DNA of 13,606 nt from Alphaproteobacteria bacterium (lineage in GTDB: Bacteria; Pseudomonadota; Alphaproteobacteria; Kiloniellales; JAKSDN01), in NCBI GenBank assembly GCA_030598385.1, contig JAUVQB010000006.1, forward strand, positions 1 through 13,606, given 5' to 3'. Below, piece by piece: positions 5,186-12,794 of the stretch. The first letter of the stretch is position 1; each line of letters starts with the position of its first letter. The position numbers and the translations under genes are program-made. The notes under the pieces were generated by a model that searched no databases, was not told the origin of the DNA, and worked only from the letters and a program-made list of their open reading frames with translations.

Positions 5186-6880
5186 TTAGAAGCTGGTGAG
5201 CGAGATCAGCAGGTAGCCCGCCAGCATGGCAACCGCCCAGAAGACCATGCTGCCGGTGCCGACCGAGCGGGCGAGCGCCCCCCCCGGCCCATGATGGCGG
5301 TAGACATGGTTCACGATGGTGCGGATCAGGCGCAGCATCGCGCTTCGCCCGGCCTGATCGACCGGCCCGAAGATCCGCGCGAAGGCCGCGACGAGACGCG
5401 GCAGGCCCTTGCGATAAATAACGTCGAAGTCGACGTTCACCGATGGCAGCTCGGGCGGATAGAGGCCGGTGCGCATGAGGAACACGAAGGCCAGCATGGC
5501 AAACAGCAAGAGCTGGCTCTGGTTGATGACGTGGGCCACCGTGTAGGGCTCGAAGGCTACCGGATAGGGAAGAATTGCGTAAAGCGGGCCCGGCCATACG
5601 CCAATGGCGATGCACAAAAACGACGCGATCCCCATGGCGGCCAACATGTTCTTTGGCGCTTCCTTCACGCGGATGCCGCTGTCGTGGAAGAAGAACGAGA
5701 AGAACGGGACCTTGATGCCCGAGTGATCGAGCACGCCGGCCGACGCGAACAGCAGCACAAGGAAGGTAATGGTGTAGCCCTCGTGGGCCGCGGCGGCGAG
5801 GATGAGCGACTTGGCGACGAACCCGCTGAACAGCGGAAAGGCGGAGATCGATGCCGAGCCGACAATGCAGAAGCCGGCGGTCAAGGGCATGCTCTTGTAA
5901 AGGCCGCCGAGGCTCGAGGCCTTGACGTGCCCCACCCTGTAGAGCACGGCGCCCATCGACATGAACAAGAGGGCCTTGTAGATGATGTGGACGAAGGCAT
6001 GCGCTACTGCGCCGTTGATGGCGAGCTCCGTCCCGATGCCGATGCCGCAAACCATGAAGCCAAGCTGATTGTTGAGGCTGTAAGAGAGGACCCTCCGCAG
6101 GTCGTTCTCGATCACCGCGAAGAAGATCGGGAAGGCGGTCATGGCCGCACCGATATAGATCAGGATTTCGGTGCCGGCATAGCCGCGGGCGAGCGCGTAG
6201 ACGGCAAGCTTGGTGGTGAAGGCGCTGAGCCAGACGGTGCCGCTGACCGTCGCCTCCGGGTAGGCGTCCTGCAGCCAGTTGTGCAGGAAGGGGAAGGCGC
6301 ACTTGATGCCGAAGGCGAGGAAGATCAGGTTCGTACCCAGGCTGCCGAGCCCTAGGTTGCCGAAGGCGACCGACCCCGTCTCGGCGATGTGAAAAAGCGC
6401 ACCGGCGAGCAACAGGACGCCCGAGCCAACCTGGATGATGAGATAGCGCATGCCGGCGCGGTAGGCGCGCTCGGTCCGGCGCGCCCATATCAAGAAGACC
6501 GACGCGATCGCCGTGATTTCCCAGAACACGAACAGCGTGATGAGGTCGCCCGCGTAGACCGCGCCGATGGCGCCGCCGGAATAGATCAGCGCCGCCACGT
6601 GCTGCAGCGTGTCCTCGACCTTGAGCGCATAGAGAATGCTGATCGCGGCGGCGGCGAAGAAGATGATGCCGAAGACATTGGCCAGGCGGTCGACACGCAG
6701 CGTCGTAAGCTCGAAGCCGAGGAACGGCACCTGCCCGTATGCGCCCGGCTCGAGCGAGAAGACAAAGGCGAGGCCGATGAGCGGCAGCGCCAGCATATAG
6801 GCGCTGCGCACCGTGCCGCGCAGGAACGGAACCGGCAGCGCGCCGAGGATCAGAATCAGGCCTGGGCTGAAATCAATCAT
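5186..6880 (-). CDS. Third MrpD/NuoN-like antiporter subunit
   Basis: This gene encodes 564 aa, a multispanning proton-pumping-type membrane subunit (Proton_antipo_M family, about 14 helices). Channel residues are kept: Glu121 in TLFVFWE, Lys193 in IKCAFPFLHNWL, Lys224 in FTTKLAVY, Lys302 in HIIYKALLFMSMG and Lys357 in FVAKSLIL. The Glu/Lys pairs are the ones that carry protons in NuoL/M/N and MrpA/D. The last ~110 residues form a tail (VDFDVIYRKGLPRL, then an amphipathic segment and a final helix) longer than ordinary MrpD. ATG 6880 overlaps the 92-aa gene by eight bases and has no clear ribosome binding site, so it probably depends on translational coupling. It is the last gene of the operon. 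It could be called MrpD, or a 'proton-conducting transporter' subunit, and is clearly distinct from the two other D-like proteins. Confidence 0.9.
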   Translation of the reverse strand: MIDFSPGLILILGALPVPFLRGTVRSAYMLALPLIGLAFVFSLEPGAYGQVPFLGFELTTLRVDRLANVFGIIFFAAAAISILYALKVEDTLQHVAALIYSGGAIGAVYAGDLITLFVFWEITAIASVFLIWARRTERAYRAGMRYLIIQVGSGVLLLAGALFHIAETGSVAFGNLGLGSLGTNLIFLAFGIKCAFPFLHNWLQDAYPEATVSGTVWLSAFTTKLAVYALARGYAGTEILIYIGAAMTAFPIFFAVIENDLRRVLSYSLNNQLGFMVCGIGIGTELAINGAVAHAFVHIIYKALLFMSMGAVLYRVGHVKASSLGGLYKSMPLTAGFCIVGSASISAFPLFSGFVAKSLILAAAAHEGYTITFLVLLFASAGVLDHSGIKVPFFSFFFHDSGIRVKEAPKNMLAAMGIASFLCIAIGVWPGPLYAILPYPVAFEPYTVAHVINQSQLLLFAMLAFVFLMRTGLYPPELPSVNVDFDVIYRKGLPRLVAAFARIFGPVDQAGRSAMLRLIRTIVNHVYRHHGPGGALARSVGTGSMVFWAVAMLAGYLLISLTSF

Positions 6881-7151
6881 CGCTGTCGTAGTAATCCTCG
6901 GGGCGCATCAAGAAGGTCCGCAGCCACTTGGCTATCAGCACCAGGCCGACATAGACGGTGAAGCCGAAGATGGCGTAGAAACCGAACAGGTACTCCGCCT
7001 CGGTCTCGGCGTGCTTTTCATAGAAGCCGTCGGCGAAAAACAAGCCGGCGCAGAGGACGACCAGGGCCCAGACGATCTTGGTGACATTGCGCGGCTCGTC
7101 GAGCCAATAGCGCTTCTCGCCGCTGGGCTGCTGGTCAGAGTGGTCCGTCAT
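6873..7151 (-). CDS. 92-aa two-helix membrane protein of the antiporter operon
   Basis: This gene encodes 92 aa. A polar N-terminus (RYWLDEPRNVTKIVW) is followed by a hydrophobic helix (about 25-42), a short polar EKHAETEAEY hairpin, a second helix (about 54-74), and a conserved-looking acidic tail LMRPEDYYDSDD. ATG 7151 overlaps the preceding stop (ATGA) and has a very strong ribosome binding site (GGAGGAGGGGG) directly in front of it, inside the codons for the neighbour's Gly-rich C-terminus. I recall similar small proteins next to MrpD-like genes in related bacteria, but know of no assigned function. Its position between two channel-type subunits, with overlap on both sides, suggests a small structural subunit of the same complex. 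Confidence 0.85.
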   Translation of the reverse strand: MTDHSDQQPSGEKRYWLDEPRNVTKIVWALVVLCAGLFFADGFYEKHAETEAEYLFGFYAIFGFTVYVGLVLIAKWLRTFLMRPEDYYDSDD

Positions 7152-8626
7152 CCCCCTCCTCCGATCGGCTGCAGGAACGCGTACAAGTCATCGGCATAGA
7201 AGAACAGCACGAGAGAGGCGACCGCCGTGAAGCAGAGCGGCACGACGCAGAACAAAGGCGCCTCCCTGATCTCCCAACGCTCGCCGGAATCGGGATTGCC
7301 GGCACCTCCGGCCGGCAGGAAACCGCGTACCGCGACGGGAATCAGGTAGGCCACGTTGAGCAGCGAGGAGACCATCAGGACGCCGACGAGAATCGCCTGC
7401 CCACTCTCCGCCGCGCCCAACGCGATCTCCCACTTGCTCCAGGCGCCGCCCATGGGCGGCAGCCCGATGATGCTGAGGGAGCCCAGGAAGAAGGCCGCGA
7501 AAGTAAAGGGCATCTTCCGGCCCAGGCCGTGCATCTCGCTGATCTCGGTCTTGTGGGCGGCGACCAATATGGCGCCGGCGCAGAAAAACAGGGTGATCTT
7601 GCCGAAGGCGTGCATGGCGATGTGCATGGCGCCGCCAAGCACCCCGGTCGAGGTCGCCAGCATGGCGCCGAGGACGATGTAAGACAGTTGGCTCACCGTC
7701 GAATAGGCCAGCCGGGCCTTGAGGTTGTCCTTCGTCATGGCCACCAGCGAAGCGATGATGATGGTCGCCCCGGCGACGTAAGCGAGCCAAAGGCTGGCCC
7801 CGGTCGTGGTCAGAAGATCCAGGCCGAAAATGTAGATCACAACCTTGAGGACGGTGAACACGCCGGCCTTGACGACCGCCACCGCATGCAAGAGCGCGCT
7901 CACCGGTGTCGGCGCCACCATGGCCGCCGGCAGCCAGCGGTGGAACGGCATGACCGCGGCCTTGCCGATGCCGAACAGATAGAGCGCCATCAAGAGGACG
8001 ACCAGGCCGTCCGAGGCCTTGCCGGAAAGGATGCCGCCCTCGGTGAAATCGAGGGTGCCGGCCGTCACCCAAGTGATTCCGACGGCGAGGAGCTGCAGGC
8101 CGATCGAGGTGCCGAGCAGAATGCCGAGGTAGACCCGCCCGGCGCGCTTGGCCTCCGGCGTGCCGCTGTGGGTCACCAGCGGGTAGGTGCTGATGCTGAG
8201 CGCCTCGTAAAAGATGAAGAGGGTCAGCATGTTGCCGGCCAGCGCAATGCCCATGGTGCTGGCCAGCGCCAGGGCGAAGAAAGCATAGAAGCGGGTCTGG
8301 TAGGCCTCGTGGTGGCCGCGCATGTAACCGATGGAATAAAGCGAGGTGATGATCCACAGGAAGCTGGCGATGGTGGCGAAGGACGCGCCGAGCGGCTCGA
8401 CCGTGAAGGTCAAATCGAAGCCGGGGTAGATCTCCACCAGCTTGACGCTGGGCCGCGCGCCGTCGATGACCGGCACGAGAATGGTGAGCACGAGCCCGAA
8501 CAGGATGAGCGCGGTGACCAGGGTGACGCCTTCGCGCAGGTTCGGCCGCGACTTGGCGAGCCAGATGAGCAACGAGCCCACGATCGGCACGGCGAGCGTC
8601 AGCGGCAGGGTCGTCTCGGCGATCAT
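7148..8626 (-). CDS. Second MrpD-like subunit with NuoL/MrpA-type channel signature
   Basis: This gene encodes 492 aa with about 14 membrane helices. Key residues: Glu141 (TLFIFYEALSISTYP), Lys222 (GKAAVMPFHRWLPAAM), Lys253, His335/His339, Lys343 (HIAMHAFGKITLFF) and Lys398 (GGAWSKWE). The stretch APTPVSALLHAVAVVKAGVF (about 238-257), with His247, matches the NuoL/MrpA pattern 'PTPVSA-x-x-H-x-x-x-V-x-AG', unlike the first mrpD (PTTVTIFLAATATKVSVY). So this subunit may do the job of the N-terminal half of MrpA. The frame stays open far upstream (to 10045) as a shadow of mrpD. ATG 8626 is the start because it overlaps the mrpD stop (ATGA) and begins a proper hydrophobic N-terminus. It ends in a Gly-rich tail. 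Confidence 0.92.
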   Translation of the reverse strand: MIAETTLPLTLAVPIVGSLLIWLAKSRPNLREGVTLVTALILFGLVLTILVPVIDGARPSVKLVEIYPGFDLTFTVEPLGASFATIASFLWIITSLYSIGYMRGHHEAYQTRFYAFFALALASTMGIALAGNMLTLFIFYEALSISTYPLVTHSGTPEAKRAGRVYLGILLGTSIGLQLLAVGITWVTAGTLDFTEGGILSGKASDGLVVLLMALYLFGIGKAAVMPFHRWLPAAMVAPTPVSALLHAVAVVKAGVFTVLKVVIYIFGLDLLTTTGASLWLAYVAGATIIIASLVAMTKDNLKARLAYSTVSQLSYIVLGAMLATSTGVLGGAMHIAMHAFGKITLFFCAGAILVAAHKTEISEMHGLGRKMPFTFAAFFLGSLSIIGLPPMGGAWSKWEIALGAAESGQAILVGVLMVSSLLNVAYLIPVAVRGFLPAGGAGNPDSGERWEIREAPLFCVVPLCFTAVASLVLFFYADDLYAFLQPIGGGG

Positions 8627-10104
8627 GGCCTTGCCCCGATCAGTGATTCCGCGGCGGCCAGCGCCAGGTCCATCGGCCAGGTCGCGCCGATGCCGAAGAC
8701 GACGCAGGCGCCCGCCAAGATCACCAGCGGGATCAACATGCCGAGCGGCGCCTCGCGCACCTCCTCGCGGTCTTCGGGCAGCGGCCGGAAGTAGGCGGCC
8801 TCGACGATCCGCCAGGTGTAGACCACGGCGAACAGTCCGCTCGCCAAGATGACGATCACCGCCAGCCACGCGCCGTCTTGGAGAGCCGCCTGAATCAGAT
8901 ACCACTTGGTCACGAAGCCGACCGTCAGGGGCAGGCCGATCAGGCTGAGCGCGCCGACCACGAGCGCCCCCATGGTGACCGGCATCTGCCGGCCAAGCCC
9001 CGCCAGGTCGTCGAACGAGACGGCGCGCACCTGCTGGGTCGCGCAACCGAGCGCCATGAACAAAGCCGCCTTCATTATGGCGTGGTTGAACAGGTGAACG
9101 ATGCCGGCGGCGAGGCCGATGACGCTGCCGAAGCTCAAGCCCAGCACCATATAGCCGATCTGCGAAACGCTCGAATAGGCAAGCAGGCGTTTCACGTTGC
9201 TCTGGTAAATCGCGACCAGCCCGGCGGCCACCATCGACAACATGCCGAGCCCCATCAGGGCCTCGTTGAGGATCCCCTCGCGAAAGATCGGCGCGCCGCC
9301 GTAGACCGTGTAGATGATCCGGATGATCACATAGACCGATACCTTGGTCGCCGTGGCGGCGAGGAAGATCGTGACGGTGGTAGGCGCGAAGGCATAGGCG
9401 TTCGGCAGCCAAAGGTGGAGCGGAAAAAGCGCCAGCTTCAGGCTGATCCCGACGATCAGGAACGCCAAGGCCGCCTCGACCGTCCGCAGATGCAGGAGGT
9501 CCGGCACCCGCTGCGCCAGGTCCGCCATGTTGAGCGTGCCCGTCACCATATAGAGCAGGCCGATGCCGATCACGTAGAAGGTGGCGCCGAGGGTGCCCAT
9601 GATCAGATACCGCAAGGCGGCGGTGAGCGCGCGGCGGTCGTGGCCGAGGCTGATCAGCACGTAGGACGACAGGGACGAGATTTCCAAGAACACGAAGAGG
9701 TTGAAGGCATCGCCGGTGATCGCGATGCCCAGCAACCCGGTCAGGCATAGAAGGTACATCACGTAAAACAGGTAGATGCGCTCGGCCGGGATCTCGCGTT
9801 CGACGTTGATGCGGGCGAAGGGCATGACCAGCGAGCCGATCCCCGAGACGATCACCAGGACCAAGGCGCCGAACAGGTCGACCCGGTACTCGATGCCCCA
9901 GGGCGGCGCCCAATCGCCGATGGCATAGGAGATGGTACCCCGGTCGGCGACCTGAGCGAGCAGCCCCAGCGCGATGATGAAGGTCGCCCAGGTGACCAGG
10001 GCGGCGAGCAACCAGGCGGCGTGGCGGTTGCGCAACAGCAAGCAAACCGGTGCCGCCAACAGCGGCACCACAACCTGCAAGGCCGGCAGATGGGCGCTGA
10101 TCAC
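8623..10104 (-). CDS. mrpD: Na+(K+)/H+ antiporter subunit MrpD (first copy)
   Basis: This gene encodes 493 aa, close to usual MrpD length, with about 14 helices. Proton-path residues are present: Glu141 (FNLFVFLEISS), Lys223 (ISLKLALFPLHLWLPNAYAFAP), Lys254 (ATATKVSVY), His337/His341 and Lys345 (HLFNHAIMKAALF), and Lys400 (GFVTKWYL). MrpD is a NuoM/NuoN-like subunit of the inner-membrane Mrp complex, which exchanges cations for protons. The start is GTG 10104, overlapping the mrpC stop (GTGA), with GGAGG about ten bases upstream. The order B-C-D matches standard Mrp operons, which makes this the true mrpD among the three D-like genes. Confidence 0.93.
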   Translation of the reverse strand: MISAHLPALQVVVPLLAAPVCLLLRNRHAAWLLAALVTWATFIIALGLLAQVADRGTISYAIGDWAPPWGIEYRVDLFGALVLVIVSGIGSLVMPFARINVEREIPAERIYLFYVMYLLCLTGLLGIAITGDAFNLFVFLEISSLSSYVLISLGHDRRALTAALRYLIMGTLGATFYVIGIGLLYMVTGTLNMADLAQRVPDLLHLRTVEAALAFLIVGISLKLALFPLHLWLPNAYAFAPTTVTIFLAATATKVSVYVIIRIIYTVYGGAPIFREGILNEALMGLGMLSMVAAGLVAIYQSNVKRLLAYSSVSQIGYMVLGLSFGSVIGLAAGIVHLFNHAIMKAALFMALGCATQQVRAVSFDDLAGLGRQMPVTMGALVVGALSLIGLPLTVGFVTKWYLIQAALQDGAWLAVIVILASGLFAVVYTWRIVEAAYFRPLPEDREEVREAPLGMLIPLVILAGACVVFGIGATWPMDLALAAAESLIGARP

Positions 10105-10457
10105 GGCAGCTCGCCCTCCTGCTGCTCGATCTCTTCCTCCTCGATCGTCCCGTAGGCTTCGCGGATTCGCACCACCAAGGCCAGCCCCAGCGCCATGGTC
10201 GCGACGCCGACCACGATCGCGGTCAGGATCAAAACGTGCGGCAGGGGATTGCTGTAAACCTGGTAGCGGTCGTCGAGGATCGGCGCCGTGCCGCCGTCCA
10301 CCTTGCTCATGGTGATATAAAGGACGAACACCGAGACCTGGAAGATATTGAGCCCGAAGATCTTCTTCACCAGGTTGCCCTGGGCGATGACGACATAGAA
10401 GCCGATCATCATGAGCACCACGACGATCCAGTAGTTATAGAGGCCGGCGAACGCCAT
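10101..10457 (-). CDS. mrpC: Antiporter subunit MrpC (NuoK-like)
   Basis: This gene encodes 118 aa with three membrane helices, homologous to NuoK. The family stretches are QGNLVKKIFGLNIFQVSVFVLYI (about 26-48) and NPLPHVLILTAIVVGVATMALGLALVVRI (about 70-98), the latter containing the conserved 'LP-x-x-L-x-LTAIVVG' motif. It ends in an unusually acidic tail (IEEEEIEQQEGELP). ATG 10457 lies three bases after the mrpB stop, preceded by a GAGAGGGG-type ribosome binding site. Its stop overlaps the mrpD start. MrpC forms part of the membrane core between the MrpA-like and MrpD-like halves. Confidence 0.93.
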   Translation of the reverse strand: MAFAGLYNYWIVVVLMMIGFYVVIAQGNLVKKIFGLNIFQVSVFVLYITMSKVDGGTAPILDDRYQVYSNPLPHVLILTAIVVGVATMALGLALVVRIREAYGTIEEEEIEQQEGELP

Positions 10458-10460
10458 GGG

Positions 10461-10892
10461 TCACTCGCCCCTCTCGTCGCGGCCTCGCCCGGCGAAAATG
10501 AAGAAGATGGTGATCATCGCCGAGGCCACCGTCATGCCGACACCGAACTCGATGATCAGGATTCCCAGGTGCTGACCGTGAACCTGGTCATGGGCCAGGA
10601 CGGAATAGTTGAGGTAGTTCCCGCCGAGCAACAGGCCGACAACCCCGGTGCCGGCGTAAAGCAAGACCCCCAAGGCCAAGGTCGTGCGGATCACACCGGC
10701 GGGCGCCACCCGGCGCGCCTGGTTAACTCCGAACAAGAGGGCGTAGAGGATGAAGGCCGAGGCGAAGATGACGCCGGCCTGGAAACCGCCGCCGGGCCCG
10801 AAATCGCCATGGAACTGGACGTAGAGGGCGAACAGCATGATGGGGGGCATCAGCAGCTTCGAGCTGACGCGCAGCACCGCCTTGTGCTTCAT
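10461..10892 (-). CDS. mrpB: Antiporter subunit MrpB (MnhB domain)
   Basis: This gene encodes 143 aa with four helices. Family motifs are LFALYVQFHGDFGPGGGFQAGVI (about 21-43), the signature loop of MnhB/MbhF proteins, and GQHLGILIIEFGVGMTVASAMITIFF near the end. ATG 10892 overlaps the DUF4040 stop (ATGA), and GGAGG sits seven bases upstream. MrpB packs beside the C-terminal part of MrpA in Mrp structures. Here its upstream neighbour is a free-standing version of that MrpA part. Confidence 0.93.
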   Translation of the reverse strand: MKHKAVLRVSSKLLMPPIMLFALYVQFHGDFGPGGGFQAGVIFASAFILYALLFGVNQARRVAPAGVIRTTLALGVLLYAGTGVVGLLLGGNYLNYSVLAHDQVHGQHLGILIIEFGVGMTVASAMITIFFIFAGRGRDERGE

Positions 10893-11482
10893 TTCGCCGC
10901 CTCCCCGTCCCCGGAGGCCGTCTCGCGATCACCCGTCTCTTGGCCGTGCGGCTTGCGCCGCCTGGTCCGGCCGAGCAGCACCAGCACGCCGCAGGCCGCG
11001 GTAAAGATCACCGTCACCTCGCCCAGCGTGTCGTAGCCGCGGTAGCTCGCCAGGATCGAGGTGACGATGTTGGGGACGCCGATCTCGCGCCCGGAGTCCT
11101 CGATATAGCGGGGGGCGACATGATGATGGATTGGCGCGTTGGGATCGCCGAAATCCGGCATGTCGAGGGTGGCGTTGATCAGGACGGCGCCGGTGACGAG
11201 GACAACCAGGAAAGGCCCCAGGAAACTGCGCTTGGAGGGCTTCTCGTTGACCACCCCGATCAACCCGAGGGTCGCCAGGCCCAAGACCGTGGCGATGCCG
11301 GCGCCGACGGCGGCTTCGGTAAAGGCCACATCGACCGCGTCCATGACGACATAGAGAACGGCCGCGGTGAGGCTGAACATGCCCGACAGCATCACCACGG
11401 CGAAGAGGTTGCGCAGGAAGATGTACGCCAACCCGATGACTGCCATAAAAGACAGCAAAACGATGTCGATCAGGGCCTCGAT
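10889..11482 (-). CDS. DUF4040 protein: fused MbhD- and MbhE-like antiporter subunit (free-standing MrpA C-terminal region)
   Basis: This gene encodes about 197 aa from 11482 (189 aa from the TTG at 11458). The first ~75 residues are DUF4040/MbhD-like: FLRNLFAVVMLSGMFSLTAAVLYVV, then DAVDVAFTEAAVGAGIATVL, the conserved 'D-A-x-D-V-A-x-TEAAVGAG' signature. The second part is MbhE-like, with a helix, then the periplasmic stretch NIVTSILASYRGYDTLGEVTVIF, where MrpA and MbhE share 'NVVT-x-I-L-x-x-YRG-x-DTLGE'. A charged C-terminal tail follows. The start is problematic: no ATG or GTG has a ribosome binding site. GGAG lies seven bases before an ATC codon at 11482, and from there the first helix is complete (IEALIDIVLLSFMAVIGL). 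TTG 11458 and ATG 11446 (which would cut the helix) are alternatives. The gene overlaps mrpG by 13 bases if ATC is used. Confidence 0.9.
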   Translation of the reverse strand: MEALIDIVLLSFMAVIGLAYIFLRNLFAVVMLSGMFSLTAAVLYVVMDAVDVAFTEAAVGAGIATVLGLATLGLIGVVNEKPSKRSFLGPFLVVLVTGAVLINATLDMPDFGDPNAPIHHHVAPRYIEDSGREIGVPNIVTSILASYRGYDTLGEVTVIFTAACGVLVLLGRTRRRKPHGQETGDRETASGDGEAAK

Positions 11483-11808
11483 GGCGGCTCTCCGTTGCTG
11501 TCTTTGCGGGCCGCGCGCGGTTCGATGCCGCCGTTGAGGCAGGCGCGCGCGAGGGCATGCGTGGTGGTCGGGCTGGTGTAGAACACGAAGAGCAGAATCA
11601 GGAAAAGCTTGACCGTGATCAACGAAAAGCCGGCCTGAAACATCAACCCGACCAGGATCAAACCGAGACCCAGGGTGTCGATGATACTGGCGCCATGCAT
11701 GCGGGCGAAGACATCCGGCAGGCGCAGCAGCCCGAGCCCGCCGACCAGCGCCAAAGCGCCGCCGGCGAGGATGAAGGCCCAGCTTATCACGTCCGCCAGC
11801 AACGCCAT
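11470..11808 (-). CDS. mrpG: Antiporter subunit MrpG
   Basis: This gene encodes 112 aa with three helices. The MnhG/MbhC signature is GGLGLLRLPDVFARMHGASIIDTLGLGLILVGL (about 23-55), with the 'R-x-PD-x-x-x-R-x-H-x-A' core, followed by the helix KLFLILLFVFYTSPTTTHALARA. ATG 11808 shares a base with the mrpF stop (TGATG), and a perfect GGAGG lies seven bases upstream. The frame reaches a TTG at 11823 that is less likely. The hydrophilic tail (IEPRAARKDSNGEPPSRP) overlaps the next gene's start region. Confidence 0.92.
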   Translation of the reverse strand: MALLADVISWAFILAGGALALVGGLGLLRLPDVFARMHGASIIDTLGLGLILVGLMFQAGFSLITVKLFLILLFVFYTSPTTTHALARACLNGGIEPRAARKDSNGEPPSRP

Positions 11809-12095
11809 CACAGGTCCTCCCAATCCCGGTCCTCGCCGGGGTCGCCCAGGTGGCTGTACTTCACGTATTTGGTCACCGCGACGGTGCCGATGAAGTTGAT
11901 CAGGGCGTAGACCAGCGAGATGTCGAGGAACTCGGGCCGGTCGGTGAGAAAACCGAACACCGCGATCAGCGCGACGGTCAGCGTGCCGAAGGTGTTGACC
12001 GCCAGGATACGGTCATAGACGGTCGGACCCATGACGGCCCGCGCGAGCGCCATGGCCATGACAACGAGAATGGCGAGGCTGGCCGCGCTGAACAT
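11808..12095 (-). CDS. mrpF: Antiporter subunit MrpF
   Basis: This gene encodes 95 aa with three helices. It shows the MnhF/MbhB motif ARAVMGPTVYDRILAVNTFGT (about 18-38), with 'GP-T-x-x-DR-x-x-A-x-N', and SLVYALINFIGTVAVTKY near the end. ATG 12095 shares a base with the mrpE stop (TGATG). A GTG directly before it (12098) could also serve, since GAGGGGGG lies just upstream of both. The C-terminus is acidic (GDPGEDRDWEDL). In Mrp complexes MrpE, F and G form the membrane layer that closes the cation path. Confidence 0.92.
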   Translation of the reverse strand: MFSAASLAILVVMAMALARAVMGPTVYDRILAVNTFGTLTVALIAVFGFLTDRPEFLDISLVYALINFIGTVAVTKYVKYSHLGDPGEDRDWEDL

Positions 12096-12574
12096 CACGA
12101 GCCCCCCTCGAGCCAGGCAACCCGGCGGTCCATCTCACCGCTCTCCACACCTTCCAGCCCGGCCGGGGTCAGCGCGTGCACGGTGAGCTCCTCGCCCTCG
12201 AGAGCGATCGTGACCGTGCCCGGAGTCAGGGTGATGGAATTGGCGTAGATGACCCGCCCGAGCTCGCTGTGCTGAGAGCCCCTTACCGTGAACACGGTCG
12301 GCGAGATGGCCATGGGCGAGCGAAGGATGGCCTTGGCGACATCGATATTGGCCATGACGATTTCCTTCAGCAGCCAAGGCCAATAAACCAGCGCCCGCGG
12401 GATCAAATGAACCGGGTGCCCCTCCGAATCCAATACCTCCTTGCGGTAGGCGATAAAGACGACCGAGAGTACCGAGGCCACACCCAAGCCGAGCAGCAAG
12501 GGCTCGGTGAAATAGCCCGACAGCAACAACCACAGCAGCGAGAGGAAGACAGCAAGACTGCCAGCGCGAAGCAC
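12095..12574 (-). CDS. mrpE: Antiporter subunit MrpE (first gene of the operon)
   Basis: This gene encodes 159 aa from GTG 12574. Two N-terminal helices (AVFLSLLWLLLSGYF and LLLGLGVASVLSVVFIAY) are followed by the MnhE core YWPWLLKEIVMANIDVAKAIL and YANSITLTPGTVTIALEGEELTVHAL, both family hallmarks. The frame is open upstream to 12865, but no ATG lies near the expected N-terminus. GTG 12574 gives the usual MrpE length (about 160 aa) and has a G-rich GGGGGGT seven bases upstream, so I chose it. A TTG at 12622 lacks a ribosome binding site. Nothing is coded on this strand upstream until past 12794, so transcription of the ten-gene operon should begin here. Confidence 0.9.
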   Translation of the reverse strand: MLRAGSLAVFLSLLWLLLSGYFTEPLLLGLGVASVLSVVFIAYRKEVLDSEGHPVHLIPRALVYWPWLLKEIVMANIDVAKAILRSPMAISPTVFTVRGSQHSELGRVIYANSITLTPGTVTIALEGEELTVHALTPAGLEGVESGEMDRRVAWLEGGS

Positions 12575-12639
12575 TCGACGACCCCCCGATCGGAATTTCT
12601 TCGTTTTACTTTTCCCGCTCAAAACAGGCTTGGCCGCCG

Positions 12640-12668
12640 AGTATGCCGTAGGCGGCGGATCACGCCAA
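12640..12668 (-). promoter_or_regulatory. Possible sigma70-type promoter of the mrp operon
   Basis: On the minus strand, TTGGCG (12668-12663) and CATACT (12645-12640) are separated by exactly 17 bases, each matching four of six consensus bases. A start near 12632 would give a leader of about 58 bases before GTG 12574. An inverted repeat GCCGCC/GGCGGC (12633-12638, 12651-12656) flanks the -10 element and could be an operator. The match is by eye. Confidence 0.33.
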
Positions 12669-12794
12669 GGGTTCAGGGTTACCCGGCCGGGGGAGGCAGG
12701 ATATTCCCGCAAAAATAGCAACCTTGCGGCCTGCCGGAGCGGCGGATAGGCTCGCCGGCGGGCATGCCACGAAGCGGAACCGCAAGACCGACCC

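Noticed and set aside
4338..6488. 716-aa minus-strand open frame
   Set aside because: It runs antisense through the methyltransferase and out of frame through the third D-like subunit. Its translation is Arg/His/Pro-rich with no recognisable domain.
7529..9750. Long plus-strand frames (421 and 290 aa) over the mrpD region
   Set aside because: They are antisense shadows rich in Asp, Glu, Gln, Arg and His. The opposite strand encodes well-supported membrane proteins.
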